From Pseudoips prasinana (lineage: Eukaryota; Arthropoda; Insecta; Lepidoptera; Nolidae), in contig OX621242.1 of assembly GCA_951640165.1 (NCBI GenBank), positions 10,533,501-10,597,500 on the forward strand: a stretch of 64,000 nt of DNA, given 5' to 3'. Both the position numbers and the translations under genes were made by a program. This document shows positions 32,757 to 44,610 of the stretch, piece after piece. The notes below the pieces were generated by a model. It was not told the origin of the DNA. It ran no database searches and saw nothing but the letters and a program-made list of their open reading frames with translations. Numbering within the stretch: the stretch's first letter is position 1; each line of letters starts with the position of its first letter.

Positions 32757-32895
32757 GACCTTACTCACACTCGGAAACACAACATTAAAATTATTAATGT
32801 TATTATTAAGGAATGTCTTCTGTAAGGTGGAGGTACTTCCCCAGTCGGGCTGCTCTTTGAGCGAATGAACGCTGTGCCCTACCTCTCTTTACGTT
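32757..32895 (-). mobile_element. LINE-type 3' region (partner of 36990)
   Basis: Inverted copy of 36990-37125: GTAGGGCACAGCGTTCATTC, GACTGGGGAAGTACCTCCAC and CGAGTGTGAGTAAGGT on the minus strand. The GAATGTCTTCTGTAAGG region shows the match extends over about 140 bp. Confidence 0.6.
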
Positions 32896-33316
32896 CATGA
32901 CAAAACAACGAGTCGTCAAGTCATGTCATGTTTAAACAACCCTGACGATATGATAACCACCTCTCCATTAAATAAAGCAAACGATAGAAAACAAGAGACC
33001 AACCTCCCAATTTATGACTTTCTGTAGTTCGATACATGACGTTTATAATTTTATATTTGGATAACTCCGACATCGTAAAAATCTTTACGATTCTATAAAT
33101 GCTTTCAAGTACCGCGTGTTTTACGAAGCTAAAGTCGAAACGAAACAATGAAGTACAGAATATAGGGCAAATATAGTGGATGAATAGTCTATAAATCTAA
33201 ATATAGGCGTACGTTGTATCTTCAAAATGTATAATAAACCTTCTGGTTTAAATCTACTAATTTCAACTAAGGTCACTGGTAGGTACTATGTCCTACGTAG
33301 GGCTTATTATAATGTA

Positions 33317-33451
33317 CAGACGCCAGCACACCAAGCTGCCCCAATCTGCCAAATATCCTCAATTTAAAGTGAACCTTATGCTTATGTGATAAAGTTGAAA
33401 ATCTATAAAAGTAATTTGACAGATTGAGGTAGCTGGATGTGCTGGCGTCGG
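33317..33451. mobile_element. MITE copy 2 (TA-flanked)
   Basis: 135 bp with CAGACGCCAGCACA at the left and TGTGCTGGCGTCGG at the right, TA on both sides (33315-33316, 33452-33453). Shares its body with 19221-19362. Confidence 0.82.
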
Positions 33452-33702
33452 TACTAGTGTGTGTAGAAACACAGGTGCACTCTTGATTGTCTCACATAAT
33501 CTTATGGGGAGGACGGTCATCCGAAATGATCAGGTAGAGATCAGGATGCTTTAGATGCTCGTTGATGTATGGACGTGAGAGACCGCGAACTTCTTTCCAA
33601 GTTGAATGAACAAAATAAAAAGGGTTTATACAAAAGTAAATAATTACATAAGCAGAAAACACTACTAAAATAATTACATAATTCGTGGTAAACTATACTA
33701 AT

Positions 33703-33935
33703 ATTATAATGAGGTAACGTTTGTGAGTTTGTGACGTTGTAAGGGGTAATCTCTGGATCTACTGAACCAATTTTCAAAATTTTTCACCAATAGAAAGCTA
33801 CGTTATTGTGGAGTGTCATAGGCTATGAAAAATTCCCAAATTTATCCCGAACTTTGAACCCAAAGTATTACGCGGGACAAACCGGCAGGGATAAAAATAT
33901 TTATAACGCGGAACGAAATCCGCGGGCACTGCTAG
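33703..33935 (+). mobile_element. Non-autonomous Helitron (second family)
   Basis: Starts near TACTAATATTATAATGAG and ends with hairpin GCGGAACGAAATCCGC then GGGCACTGCTAG followed by T. A different body from family G; the start resembles 22376 and 7725. Confidence 0.7.
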
Positions 33936-34315
33936 TTTATTATAAGATTATAGCTTGAGTAAGAATACGTCCTGAAAAACTTACTTGCTTTATGTTTAAA
34001 TTATTGTTTTGAAACTGATTTAATTTTAATGTCTGAAGGTAGAGTTTTGAATATGATAGAAACATAAATTTTATTACATCTTCGTCCGTAATAATTACTG
34101 CTTGAGATGCCTACTTGAGCTATTCCTTTGTTAAAGGTCAGCTCTGGTATTGTGTGGGTCAATGGGTGACAATGATAGTAAAAAATAAAAAGCCCCTTCT
34201 CTGATTCATTGCTCCAATGCTACTAATAGCGATCCTCTTTTACGTGCTGGTAGCATTTTAAATCCGAGGTACACATCTTCATAACCAATAATAATGAAGA
34301 AGTGAAGAGCCTCGA
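33936..34315. other. No gene seen
   Basis: AT-rich; nothing assigned. Confidence 0.4.
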
Positions 34316-34319
34316 CCAA

Positions 34320-34470
34320 CATCTTAAGAGGCTTTCGCTAGATCACTGGGTCAAGGGTCGGATACAAAAGGCGGCAATAATGGGATCGGCACGCATTGTA
34401 AGGAGGTTCCTTACTCTGTCGCCCTGACCACCGGCGGCATAGGGCGTCAAACCCCGCTGCTGGAGAAACT
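34320..34470 (-). mobile_element. LINE C-terminal or 3' remnant
   Basis: The minus strand encodes GFDALCRRWSGRQS-like text with GGGGTTTGACGCCCTATGCC, which from memory resembles a common lepidopteran LINE end. Frames are not maintained. Confidence 0.35.
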
Positions 34471-34479
34471 CTATTTTTT

Positions 34480-35283
34480 TCATATTTATTTATATATGAT
34501 TGTTTTCTTTTTTGTAGCAATTTTATAAATATAAATATGTTAAAAATAAGAAAAATAAATAAATAATTTGGAATAATAATGAAATATACTACTGGCCCAT
34601 CTATGTCAAAAAAATAGCATATATAAAAAAATATTAAACTTTTTGGCTTTTGGCGGGAATTTGTAACGAGTACCTTATTATCTGCGGTGGAAAATGTTGA
34701 CGCATTAAGGTAGATAACCAGAGTGTTACTAAGAAGCTATGCTATGTGAGGTACTTAATTCTATTTAGCTACTTGAATAATTAATTAATGTTTAATTAGT
34801 CAACAGTTTCCTATTTGTAACTTAGTTTACAGTTTGTAAGATAGTATCTACGGTTACCGGTAAAGTTAAAGTAGCACAGGTGCAGCAACTGGTTGTGGAC
34901 CACAACATTAGTACCAAATCTATTAATATCCATTTGTACAGAAAACGATTTAGAAATTGTTCTCTTACCTAATACGAATTTATACTGGTTGCTAATAAAC
35001 AAAAGGGAAATTGGTAAACTTCAATAATTTGAATTATATATTTTTCAATTATTTATTAATACTAGTTATATATTCGTTTTATACTTCTATATTTAACTTA
35101 CAGAATTTTGCTAATTTTAAATGTTGTGTACAGATACAATTGGACCTCAGATATAACGGTGTTATATGAAAAAAAAATTGTTATTAGTCTGTAGTCTGTT
35201 TCTGTACTTATGAAATAAAATAAAATGTGATTTTGGGTACAAAACAGTCATTAAATGTTTAATATTTTTTATTGTTGCTTGTT
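34480..35283. other. No gene seen
   Basis: AT-rich; nothing assigned. Confidence 0.4.
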
Positions 35284-35425
35284 TTATATATAAATGTAGG
35301 TACGAGCAAGTGGGTCTGCTGACGGTACGTCATACCACCGCCAATGGACACCTGAGATGCCAGAGGGATTGCAAGAACGATGTCGGCCTTGGAGAAAGGA
35401 AGAGGCTCGCTTCTTAAAGGTTGCA
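35284..35425 (-). mobile_element. Repeat-F copy: LINE-type 3' tail
   Basis: The minus strand carries GGTGTCCATTGGCGGTGG, then TATGACG, then TACCGTCAGCAGACCCACT. Upstream on that strand (to about 35690) lies further unassigned, possibly LINE-derived text. Confidence 0.5.
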
Positions 35426-35699
35426 ATGTCACAACCGATTGGAACTACATCCGCAGCCGCAGGTAGTAGTATGCGATGAAAAACTTCTTGTAAAACGCAC
35501 GGTATCCAGATAATATGCATTTAAGTTACACTTCTGGCGAGAGGATCTGTATTGTAACGTGGCGGCAGGTATAAGTTCGAACAACTGCTCAAAACACTCA
35601 GTGATAAATGCAGTCAAAGACACATGGAGATGCCACATCTCTCCGTAGGGCAAGATGATCAAGCCAAACCGTGGGACCCCCGTGGTCAACAACGATTCG

Positions 35700-36985
35700 A
35701 ACTGGGTGATGTAGAACGTGCTTAATCTTCGAAGAGGTATTTATTTGTAAATAAATAGGATATACAGAGAACACCGCCGCTGATATAATGCGTTCATGGC
35801 AGGTAATTATTACTTGCCATGAACGTAAATATGAATAAACAATTTTTTTTTATAAATATAATAAAAAAATAAACATTATTAAAAAACTGTATAATTACGT
35901 CAACTAACTATGAATATCATTACTCTTCACTAAATTGAATGTTTAATATTAAAGAACTGACAGACATCAGAAACGCATTCTTTCATCGGCCGAATTTTAG
36001 AAAAGACCGTACTTTTTCACCCCTAAGCAATTTATGTGTCTTACCTGTATCTTCATCGCAAGATTTAACTCTTAAATAAGATAGTTGTTGGTAATTGTAG
36101 ACCTAGAACAAGACATTCGATAGTTTAAGTGACTGTTGTTAATAGGATATTACGTAAGTCAAAGTTTCCACCGCTGTTACGTGTATTGTGCAAACTAATC
36201 TTGATTTGGTCCTTGTTTCTTTACCTGACGGAATTCCAATCACAATCCCAGATACTAGAGCAAGATTAAACGTATCATTTTCCTTTAAATAATGGGTCAA
36301 TTATCGCTTGAAACTTATCAGACTGCACTTATCAATACTTAACGTTGTGTAGTCAATATTTTTAAAATTCTCACTTACAACCTAATTGTAAGGCTAGTAG
36401 GGTCTAATTTCCCTTCAAAGGCGATTAACAAGGTAAAGAATGGCCTGACCGGAGTACATTATCTACTTAGTTTAGTTTCGATCGACACAAAACTTTATAA
36501 CTCAGACCACGAGATTTATTGTAATGAAATCGTAAGGATAGCATTTTCCTGTTAGTGAGTTATAGATGACTGTGCGAATCGTAAATAGTTCGGTTTGGTT
36601 TAATAAATTCTTTGGGTCCCCTGCTCGTAAAATGAACCTGATTTGTGGACCTTAATATGTTTGCAAATTTGTATTTGATGATTATTTCGAAGTTGTAAGT
36701 ACGGTTGTAAAGTGGCGTCACGAAATTGAAGGATTGTTCGCAATTTCGATTCGGCAATTTGACTCTTAGTATCCGAGTTATGACATGGCTGACATTGGTG
36801 TAAATTCTTGTGATTGCCACTTGGTGACTTTAGTCGGAATTGGTGCCATACTAAACTTTTAATTAAAAGCTATTTCCATAACATTGTTATTGCCTCACAG
36901 ATTGTGGAATCGTTAAGAAATATAATTGTTTGGGGTTCATAGAAACAGCAATTAATGTAACTTACTGCCATAATGTAACTTACTA
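35700..36985. other. No gene; small hairpin at 35792-35827
   Basis: CGTTCATGGCAGGTAA and its near-complement TTACTTGCCATGAACG form a hairpin of about 16 bp. The rest is unassigned; the 86-codon minus frame 36560-36820 lacks motifs. Confidence 0.4.
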
Positions 36986-36989
36986 CTAT

Positions 36990-37290
36990 AAGAGAGGTAG
37001 GGCACAGCGTTCATTCGCTCATAGAGCAGCCCGACTGGGGAAGTACCTCCACCTTACAGAAGACATTCCTTAATAATAACATTAATAATTCTAATGTTGT
37101 GTTTCCGAGTGTGAGTAAGGTTGCTGGAGCCCATTGGGGTGGGGGGAAGGGTCAGCAACACTTGTTTGCTGACTTTTAAAGGCTGGCAACGCACCCGCGA
37201 CTCCTCTGGTGTTGCGAGTGTCCATGGGCGGCGGTGATCACTTACCATCAGGTGACCCACACTCGTTTGTCGCCCTATGATATAAAAAAA
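36990..37290 (+). mobile_element. LINE-type 3' region ending in repeat-F
   Basis: GAGGTAGGGCACAGCGTTCA through GAGTGTGAGTAAGGTTGCTG, then GGTGGGGGGAAGGGTCAGCA and CATGGGCGGCGGTGATCACT, then an A-rich tail. It links the unit at 32757 (inverted) with repeat-F, so both belong to one LINE 3' end. Confidence 0.65.
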
Positions 37291-37439
37291 CACAATTGAA
37301 GCCAAATTATGTAAAAAAAAACCATAACATTCTTAGAGTCTCACAGATTATGCCAACAATTTAAAATATAATTGATTTATAGAAACAAAAAATGTAAATT
37401 GAAGTTGAATTTGAAGAAAACGCATTCATTAGTAAAATA

Positions 37440-37530
37440 TTATTAGTACAAAGTGGGAACGACGCACCTTCGGACGCTAAACGCTCAAAATTTTCTATGC
37501 GTTAGCTACGCCTTGGCCAATTGAGACGTA
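37440..37530 (-). mobile_element. tRNA-like SINE head (tentative)
   Basis: The minus strand has TGGCCAAGGCGTAGCTAACG (A-box-like) and, 40 bp on, GGTGCGTCGTTCCCAC (weak B box). Single copy here. Confidence 0.3.
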
Positions 37531-38022
37531 AGTGTAACTGAATAGGCGCACATAATATTTTTATTGTTAGATTAAGCGCCTTTTTATTATAACACAATTT
37601 TGATTTATTTAATTTAAAATAAAAAGTTCCAATTTTTTTTTAAGTAAACTATCCAAATTAATAAATAAATTAAATGCATACTATGTAAAATCATAATATG
37701 AATGGCTACCACAAGTTCATGTAGTTTACCTTCTCGATGATAGTTGCAGTTTTTCCAGTACATTAAGTAACATCGTCCCTAGAGGAAACTTCAATGAACT
37801 TAAAATGTCTATACTAAAAAGCGGTAAGTTTTATCGAGTAAGTAAACTATATGGAGTCGTGCTAGATGTACAGAAAGCTAATAGTTTTATATAATGGGTA
37901 TTCAAAGTAAATTATTTAAAAACTTAACATTACATACACTAACATGATTTTGATACAATGATAAACTGAGACGAGATGATAAACTGAGTGTCAAAACTGA
38001 GAACAGATCAATATTATTTGTA
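37531..38022. other. No gene seen
   Basis: AT-rich; nothing assigned. Confidence 0.4.
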
Positions 38023-38488
38023 GCAATCGGTCGAGGTTAAGCAACTAGGCGCGGTCAGTCCATAGATGGGTGACCGCCAAAGCGTTTTAATTTCTGAGTG
38101 TATCCGTGCTTCGCAGGGCACATTAAGCCGACGGTCCCATATGTAGTCATTAGACAACAGTCATTAAGACATGTCAGAGGCCTACTGGGGCTCTACCGGC
38201 TAAGTGGCCGAAAATCGATTTCTTAAATGGATTTCAAATAAATTAAGGTTAAAAATGATTTAATCAATCGTTAAATCGGCTTCAACGTTGACAATCGATT
38301 CCGGACCATTTATGACGTCACATGTTCTCATGGAAGCCAATTTAACGATTGATTAAGTCACTTTTAACCCCTATTTATTTGAACGCCATTAATGAAATCG
38401 ATGTTCACCGAATTAGTTGGTAGAGGCACTGGGCGGCTTTAGCAACTCTGACACTAGGGTTACCACTAGCCATACGATAAGCAAGCAA
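38023..38488 (+). mobile_element. SINE-D copy split by a MITE
   Basis: The 5S-like head (GTCGAGGTTAAGCAACTAGG, GGTCAGTCCATAGATGGG) leads to CCTACTGGG at 38189, and the SINE tail resumes after the MITE with ACTGGGCGGCTT. Six bases (ACTGGG) are duplicated. Confidence 0.75.
38190..38427. mobile_element. Foldback MITE, TIRs about 100 bp, 6-bp target duplication
   Basis: 238 bp. The ends GCTCTACCGGCTAA and TTAGTTGGTAGAGGC are inverted, and inner blocks also pair (TTTAATCAATCGTTAAATCG with CCAATTTAACGATTGATTAA), so nearly the whole element folds back on itself. Flanked by ACTGGG on both sides (38184-38189, 38428-38433). Superfamily unknown. Confidence 0.8.
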
Positions 38489-38800
38489 GCAAAGCAATGT
38501 TATTTGTCATTGGTAATACAATCTTAATGGTGGAATTTCAAGTACGATCTCAGGTTTTAATTAAAAGCTATTTCCATAATATCCTAATAGCCTTACTGAT
38601 TATACCGTTATTTTATAAAACAAGTCTCTGGAATTAATAGAAACAGTAAAAGAGAATTGAAGTAAATAAACTAACAATAACTATTAAAACCAAATTATGC
38701 AAAGTTTTAATAAAAATAACCATTTGCATAATATTCTAATAGCATTACAGATTGTGGCTTCATTCCGGAATATAATTGTGTGAGGTTCATAGAAGCAGTA

Positions 38801-39389
38801 AAAACCGGCCAAGTGCGAGTTGGACTCGCGCACGAAGGGTTCCGTAGCAGCAAGTATTTCAGTTGATTAAATGAAAGCAAATTGCGGTTTATAACTTATT
38901 AAAGAAAAACTACTTGCTAGTTCTCGTTCAAACCAATTTACGTTGTTAGTTTCTATGGTAATGTACATCATATATTTTTTTTAGTTTTATCATTCTCTTA
39001 TTTTAGAAGTTACAGGGGGGGGGGGAGACACTCATTTTACCACTTTGGAAGTGTCTCTCGCGCAAATTATTCAGTTAAGCCAAAAATGATATTAGGAACG
39101 TCAATATAATTTTTACCTATCCATAGACACCCCACATGTATGGGTACGATGAAAAAAAATGTTGAGTTTCAGTTCTATGTATGGCGACCCCCCAAAATTA
39201 TTGTTCTTTTTCTATTTTTGTGTAAAAATCTTAATGCGGTTCACAGAATACACCTACTTACCAAGTTTCAGCAGTACAGCTCTTATAGTTACGGAAAAAA
39301 GTGACTGTACGGACGGACAGACAGACAGACAGACATGACGAATCTATAAGGGTTCCGTTTTTTGCCATTTGGCTACGGAACCCTAAAAA
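38801..39389 (+). repeat. Repeat-E copy without its head
   Basis: Begins at AAAACCGGCCAAGTGCGAGT and is collinear with the two longer copies. G11 tract at 39015-39025. Closes with AGGGTTCCGT ... ACGGAACCCT. Confidence 0.75.
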
Positions 39390-39399
39390 TGAGCAAAAC

Positions 39400-39580
39400 A
39401 TTCACGTTTGTTGTATGGGAGGCCCCATAAATATTTATTTTATTTTTAGTATTTGTTGTTATAGCGGCAACAGAAATACATTTATCTATGAAAATTTCCT
39501 TATTAGCCGGGCAGACAGGCAGACAGCGAAGTCTTAGTAATAGGGTCCCGTTTTACACGTTGGGTACGGAACCCTAAAAA
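39400..39580 (+). repeat. Repeat-E-like partial element
   Basis: GCAGACAGGCAGACAGCGAA then AGGGTCCCGTTTTACACG and TGGGTACGGAACCCTAAAAA show the same end architecture with a different body. A perfect 14-bp hairpin (TAAACAGACTACAA and complement) follows at about 39591-39621. Confidence 0.6.
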
Positions 39581-39621
39581 AGAAAAAAATAAACAGACTA
39601 CAATAATTGTAGTCTGTTTAC

Positions 39622-40460
39622 TTTTCTCTAATAATTATTATAGCGAAATTATATGAAATTCAGTAGATGGAAATACAAAAGATAATAAAAGTAAACAAAT
39701 CTACAACCACTCTGGAAGTCTTATTGTGTTCCAGGGAATTTTATTTCTGATTCACCAGACCGCTCAGAATGTTTCTAGAACCTTATCGTTTTTGTATGAA
39801 ACACTGGCCTGGTATAAATATATCATTAAATCACAATTATTTATAACTAAAATTTCGAACGTTCCAATTTCAAATTCCCCTCCACATTTTTATACGAGCT
39901 CATTTGCGAAATCGTGGCTCTATGAAAAATGGAACTTCACTAAGAACATTTTTATGCCATGATTTTCTACGATTTTAAATGTCGCCTAAAACCGGAGGAT
40001 TATTTCAATAGACTTAAAATGGCCTTTTCGGATAAGGTCCGATCAAAAGCAACCGTTTACCACTGATAATAGTATAGTGAATTTAAGCGTGGTCTGCTAT
40101 TACTGACTGTCGAAAAAAGAAGCGTTCGCCCTGTGACGGTAGTTACAGAAGAAAACGTGCTCACAGTGAAAAAAAAATTAAAGGATTATTTTTAAGATAA
40201 ACTGCGTAACAAAGATATACTAACACAGGCTATTTTGCCCAGATTTAGAACATATTTTCAAACAAAATAATTGTGAGTTATATTCCAATAATAATATGTT
40301 TAATCTGAAGTACAGTTGTGCCCCAGCTAATTAAATTATCTTTACGTAGTTTTTATGTATATTCCATACATGATAAAAATTTTAAAAAAATATACAAATT
40401 TCAGATCTACCACTCATTTCAATTAAGAGTTAGAGTCCCAACATACGGAGAGAATAGATT
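39622..40460. other. No gene seen
   Basis: AT-rich; the 78-codon frame at 39726 is motif-free. Confidence 0.4.
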
Positions 40461-40652
40461 TTTTTTTTAAAGACAACACCCGCATTACAGAATATAATCC
40501 CTGTGGCGCGAGGTACTTTACAAACAAATAATAGACGGACACAAATTACATCCATACTCAGAACAACTATTTGTGGGTCACACAAATAGTTGTCCGGCGC
40601 GGGAGTCGAACCCGCGAAACGAAGCGGCGAGGCGATTGTCTTAGTTGTCGCG
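40461..40652 (-). mobile_element. SINE-B copy (tRNA-derived)
   Basis: The minus strand has B box GGGTTCGACTCCCGCG and body CACAAATAGTTGTTCTGAGT, GTGTCCGTCTATTATTTG, ending AAAAAAAA. Other copies: 48410, 49848, 52028, pieces at 60325. Confidence 0.75.
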
Positions 40653-43030
40653 CAGAATAGAGTGTCAGAAATAGGGATCCGTATTATCCGTACAGTACAA
40701 GTTTAAAAATCCACCGTTCACTAAACTCTTAATACCTAGCAAGTAGCAATAAAATCAAAGCGACAATATCTGTTTGTATGACAAGCTTATGAAACTCTAA
40801 TCTGACATCAATAAATTCTATCAAAAGCGCATAATCATCTAATTCCTATGTAACTTTATTCAAACTGTCAATTTAAATCCGAAACTACAGTGCACAAATC
40901 ACTGCTTTATTAGATTCTAGAAAATTTATCGCCTCAACGACTGGTAAAGGAGATAGATCGTATTTCTCATGGTTGAAATGCTGTATCATTCACTTTTGGT
41001 TCCCGAATAGAAATTTCCAATGTTGCTATTTCTGACGAGTCGAATTTGGATCTAGAATCTCGACTCCAGGCTGCCAATGTGGACTATTTTGAAACAGGAA
41101 AACTTGTTACGTTTAAAGCTAAGTGGCTAAATTCGGATAAAAGCTGTTTATTTATTTGTTCGGCCTCTTGTTTCGTATTCTGATGCATTTTCTATTTTAG
41201 GAATGCATTAAGCTTTGCTATCAATCCAATTAAATTATATTGAACACAACTATCGTAAGTTTGCTTTCAATTCTCATTGTTGATTCTATACTGGTAATCT
41301 AGATTAATGGACTTAAAGGACGGTGAGATTACGAGTAGAGAGTATTTGTCTCAGTAAAAATCTATTTGTATGTATTAAATATATTTCATTCAATAAAATT
41401 CAATTAATACAAAATAAATTAAAGGAAACTTGGTGGTAGATGCGATGGTAGCATTTCATGGATGACATATTATTATTACGAAATAGATTTTACATTACAT
41501 CATTACAATAAAATAAATTAAAAATAAACACTAAGTGCAGTTTTCTACCGTAAACTTTCATCCAACCAGATACCACAGTTCTTTACCATATTTTTTCTTA
41601 CTATTTATTGCACACAGAAACATACAATTATAGAAATATTAAGTAAGATTTTATTGTAAAAAGTCATTTACATAGGCGAGCTTAATTCATTAATGAATTT
41701 TCTTCCAGCAAACCATTAGGAGAGTGAAATTTATATATAATGGGTAGCAGTGTACAACAAAATATTGAATTGAAAATATTGATAAAATACACACAAATAT
41801 CTACATATGCCTTATATAAATATATTACGTTTTTTACGCCCTTAATAAGGAACCACATCTCTTTCTTCTTAGTTATCACTGCCAACACAAACCAGTCAAA
41901 GCCTTGAGACACTGTGGTACCAGGAAAACTATACACGCTATATCCTGATTTAAATAAATATTATACGTTATTATAAACTTTGAACCAAAATATTTGTACG
42001 TAAAGCCATTTCAAAGCAACCACTTAGAACCCTGTTTCGAATTAAAATCAATGGCGGTTGCATTAATTGACACTTCCATAATTAGCCTACTGAGCAATGT
42101 CACACTAAATTAATTTTATAAGTATTCATTCATGTGCATACCATCAATAAAATTATTTCACACAGAGTTGGAGTCCAAATGAGACATTCGATACTGAAAC
42201 TAAATCCGTTCAAATCAAAGCATAAAACGAAATGTCATATTTGTGAAGGGGCTCACAATATATTACTAGAATACCGCCTTGTCGTCACGTACGGTGATCA
42301 TTCTTCACGCTTTCTGACATTTGGAACGTCTCACAAAAACAAAGACGTCGACTTCGACGAGAGTGCTCTGAAAAGATGGTATAACCGACCACAGACTAAA
42401 AATATCTCTTTGAATCATGCTCTGTTTTTTTCCAGTGGATTAATTGGTAATGACTTCCAAATCTTTAGCTGTGCTCTAACTTTTCGGGTGTCATATAGTC
42501 GGTGTGTACATGTATATGTCAGTAGGTAATCACCAAGTAAGTGATGACAAATTAAATAGACTATTGTCTTACATATGAGCCTTTTAAAAGAGAAAGTTGA
42601 GATAATTCAGTAATAAATTTATGAAAGTGTTTATATCACTTCAGAAACACATTGTGACATTTATAAATTTTCAACAAGATTTTATCTTAGTGTTGAGGCG
42701 TGGCGACGTCTTATAACACATGTTGCGAACTTTCATACTTATTTTGTCTTGATCCCTATCATGTACAGTTTGGCTTTGAAGACTTTTCGTACAAATCTTT
42801 TGGAAAATTAAATGCTCAACGTTAGTGTAAATTTACAGATGTAAGAGAAGATTGGCATTTATATTCTCAAAGTTATTTTTAAAATTCCAAAACAACGATG
42901 CGTAATAACTTAAAACTTGTTTTCGAAATGCCCAAAGGAATTCCTTTATATGATTCGTACCCCTCTTAAGCTAGTATGTCCTAAAAAATTTAATCGTCTT
43001 TGCGAATTTTTTTAACGAAGTTAATAACAA
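40653..43030. other. Longest repeat-poor stretch, no gene supported
   Basis: About 2.4 kb without recognised repeats. The best frame is 42134-42529 (+, 131 codons); it contains CHICEGAH but no domain I recognise, and it runs through AT-rich sequence to its end. It could hold an exon of a host gene, but I cannot support one. Confidence 0.4.
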
Positions 43031-43297
43031 TCTATACATACAATAAAATCGTAGGAAAGTCGAAACTGTACAATTAATATTTTTTTAAAGGATACTTGGG
43101 TGTGATCTACAATGGATATCAAAGCCAAAAATATAGTTTTTAGAATTTTTGTCTGTTTGTCTGTATGTATTTTCGGGCTAAACTCAAAAAGTACTGCATG
43201 GATTTACTTAAAATTTTGCATGAATATTACTAAGAGTTTGGGTCAACATATGATAATTATAAAATTTAACACGGGTAAAACCGCGGGGCACAGCTAG
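43031..43297 (+). mobile_element. Non-autonomous Helitron (family G)
   Basis: TCTATACATACAATAAAATC start and GGTAAAACCGCGGGGCACAG plus CTAG end, preceded by A and followed by T. About 50 bp shorter than 24115-24432 through small internal deletions. Confidence 0.82.
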
Positions 43298-43929
43298 TAA
43301 AATATATTTATTTCTTTGGGTAAGCATGACTTAAAACAATTCTACATAGTTAAACGCACACACGGATGACTGTTTTTCTTAAAAGACAAGGTGGGCAGTG
43401 CATATAGCCGGCATGTTACTCGTATTAATTGCAGCTTTGATTAAACTGAGAATTAACGGATTTTGTATTTAGATTGTCATGGATTTCTAGGAAAAAACTC
43501 TTGATTCCACTTGATTATTATAACGCATGACTATTTGTCTCTATATGCTTCAAACTATATATATAATCCCTTTTAGTGTCGAAAGCTAAAATTATATATA
43601 TTGTGATGATTGTGATGACACCGCTTTAAGGTATTTTAAGACAGATTCTCGTAAAAAAATTTACTTTCAAATCACGATGTAGATTTATGTATAGATATCT
43701 TAGGTGTGACCAGCATTAATAATATTAATTTGCGTGTTTTGACTAGATGTAAGCAAGTATTTACAATTCTTCTGTTGAACAATTTTTTTTACACTATAGT
43801 AGACCTGAGTTAACAATAGGCAAGTACAAGTATCTTGACCTCAAACACGCCTTCTTTCCAATAATTACCAACTAGGGTTTTTTTTTATCATATCGATAGT
43901 AGTTACCTTGATGACAGAGTTATTTAACC
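43298..43929. other. No gene seen
   Basis: AT-rich; nothing assigned. Confidence 0.4.
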
Positions 43930-44110
43930 CGCTCAGTAGGCCCCAAATATGGCATAATTACAACAACCGGGAGTGACAGCTCAGCATGCCTTCCGACGCA
44001 AGTAGAAAGTAGATGCTTAAAAATCAAACCACTGTAACGGTCGCCCATCTAAAGACTGGCGCGTGCCTTTGTGCCTCAACGATCGGGCAGTGCACTGACT
44101 ATGATGGCCA
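43930..44110 (-). mobile_element. SINE-D copy, strongly diverged
   Basis: The minus strand has CGATCGTTGAGGCACAAAGG, CCAGTCTTTAGATGGGCGAC and GAGCTGTCACTCCCGG, paralleling the 5S-like head and body of 6475-6733. Confidence 0.6.
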
Positions 44111-44159
44111 CCAGCATTAAATACGATTTTTTTATTACTTAGGTTAAGATCCAAAAATT

Positions 44160-44610
44160 ATGTTGTCTTTTTTTAAGTAACAGATTGGTTAGCTAAGTGT
44201 CAATAATGAGTGACAACTTAAACTCTTATTTAGTTCGCTCTTTGTTACGTAACCCAAATATTAATGTTGTCTGATTTAGCTCTGCTATCCCTTATAAAGT
44301 AACAGAAAGGTTAAGCTAAGCTAAGTAATTGGCTGACAATCTAACCTCATATTTAGCCCGCGTTTTGTTGTACCTAAGGACAGCATTATATGTATATAAT
44401 ATATGGGGATATTCGTTATATTATATTTCGCCTGCGTTTCGTTACTTAACCCAGATATTACGAACATAATGCTGTCTGATTTTGCTCGTTTGCTCTCCTA
44501 ATTAAGTAACAGATGTGTTAAGTGACAACCTAACTAACAACTTAAGCTCGCGTTTTGTTATGTAACACAAATAAAACAGTCATAATGCTTTCTTGTCACT
44601 TAAAAAGTAT
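44160..44610. repeat. Degenerate tandem repeats, unit about 120-130 bp
   Basis: Recurring anchors: AAGTAACAGAT near 44176, 44299 and 44505, and GTTTTGTTACGTAACCC-like strings near 44243, 44363, 44444 and 44553. About four imperfect units, disturbed near 44380-44430. Not related by eye to the array at 12740. Confidence 0.55.

Noticed and set aside
42134..42529. 131-codon plus-strand frame as a host gene
   Set aside because: No recognised domain, AT-rich codon use and no supporting splice structure that I could defend. Kept only as a note in the gap entry.
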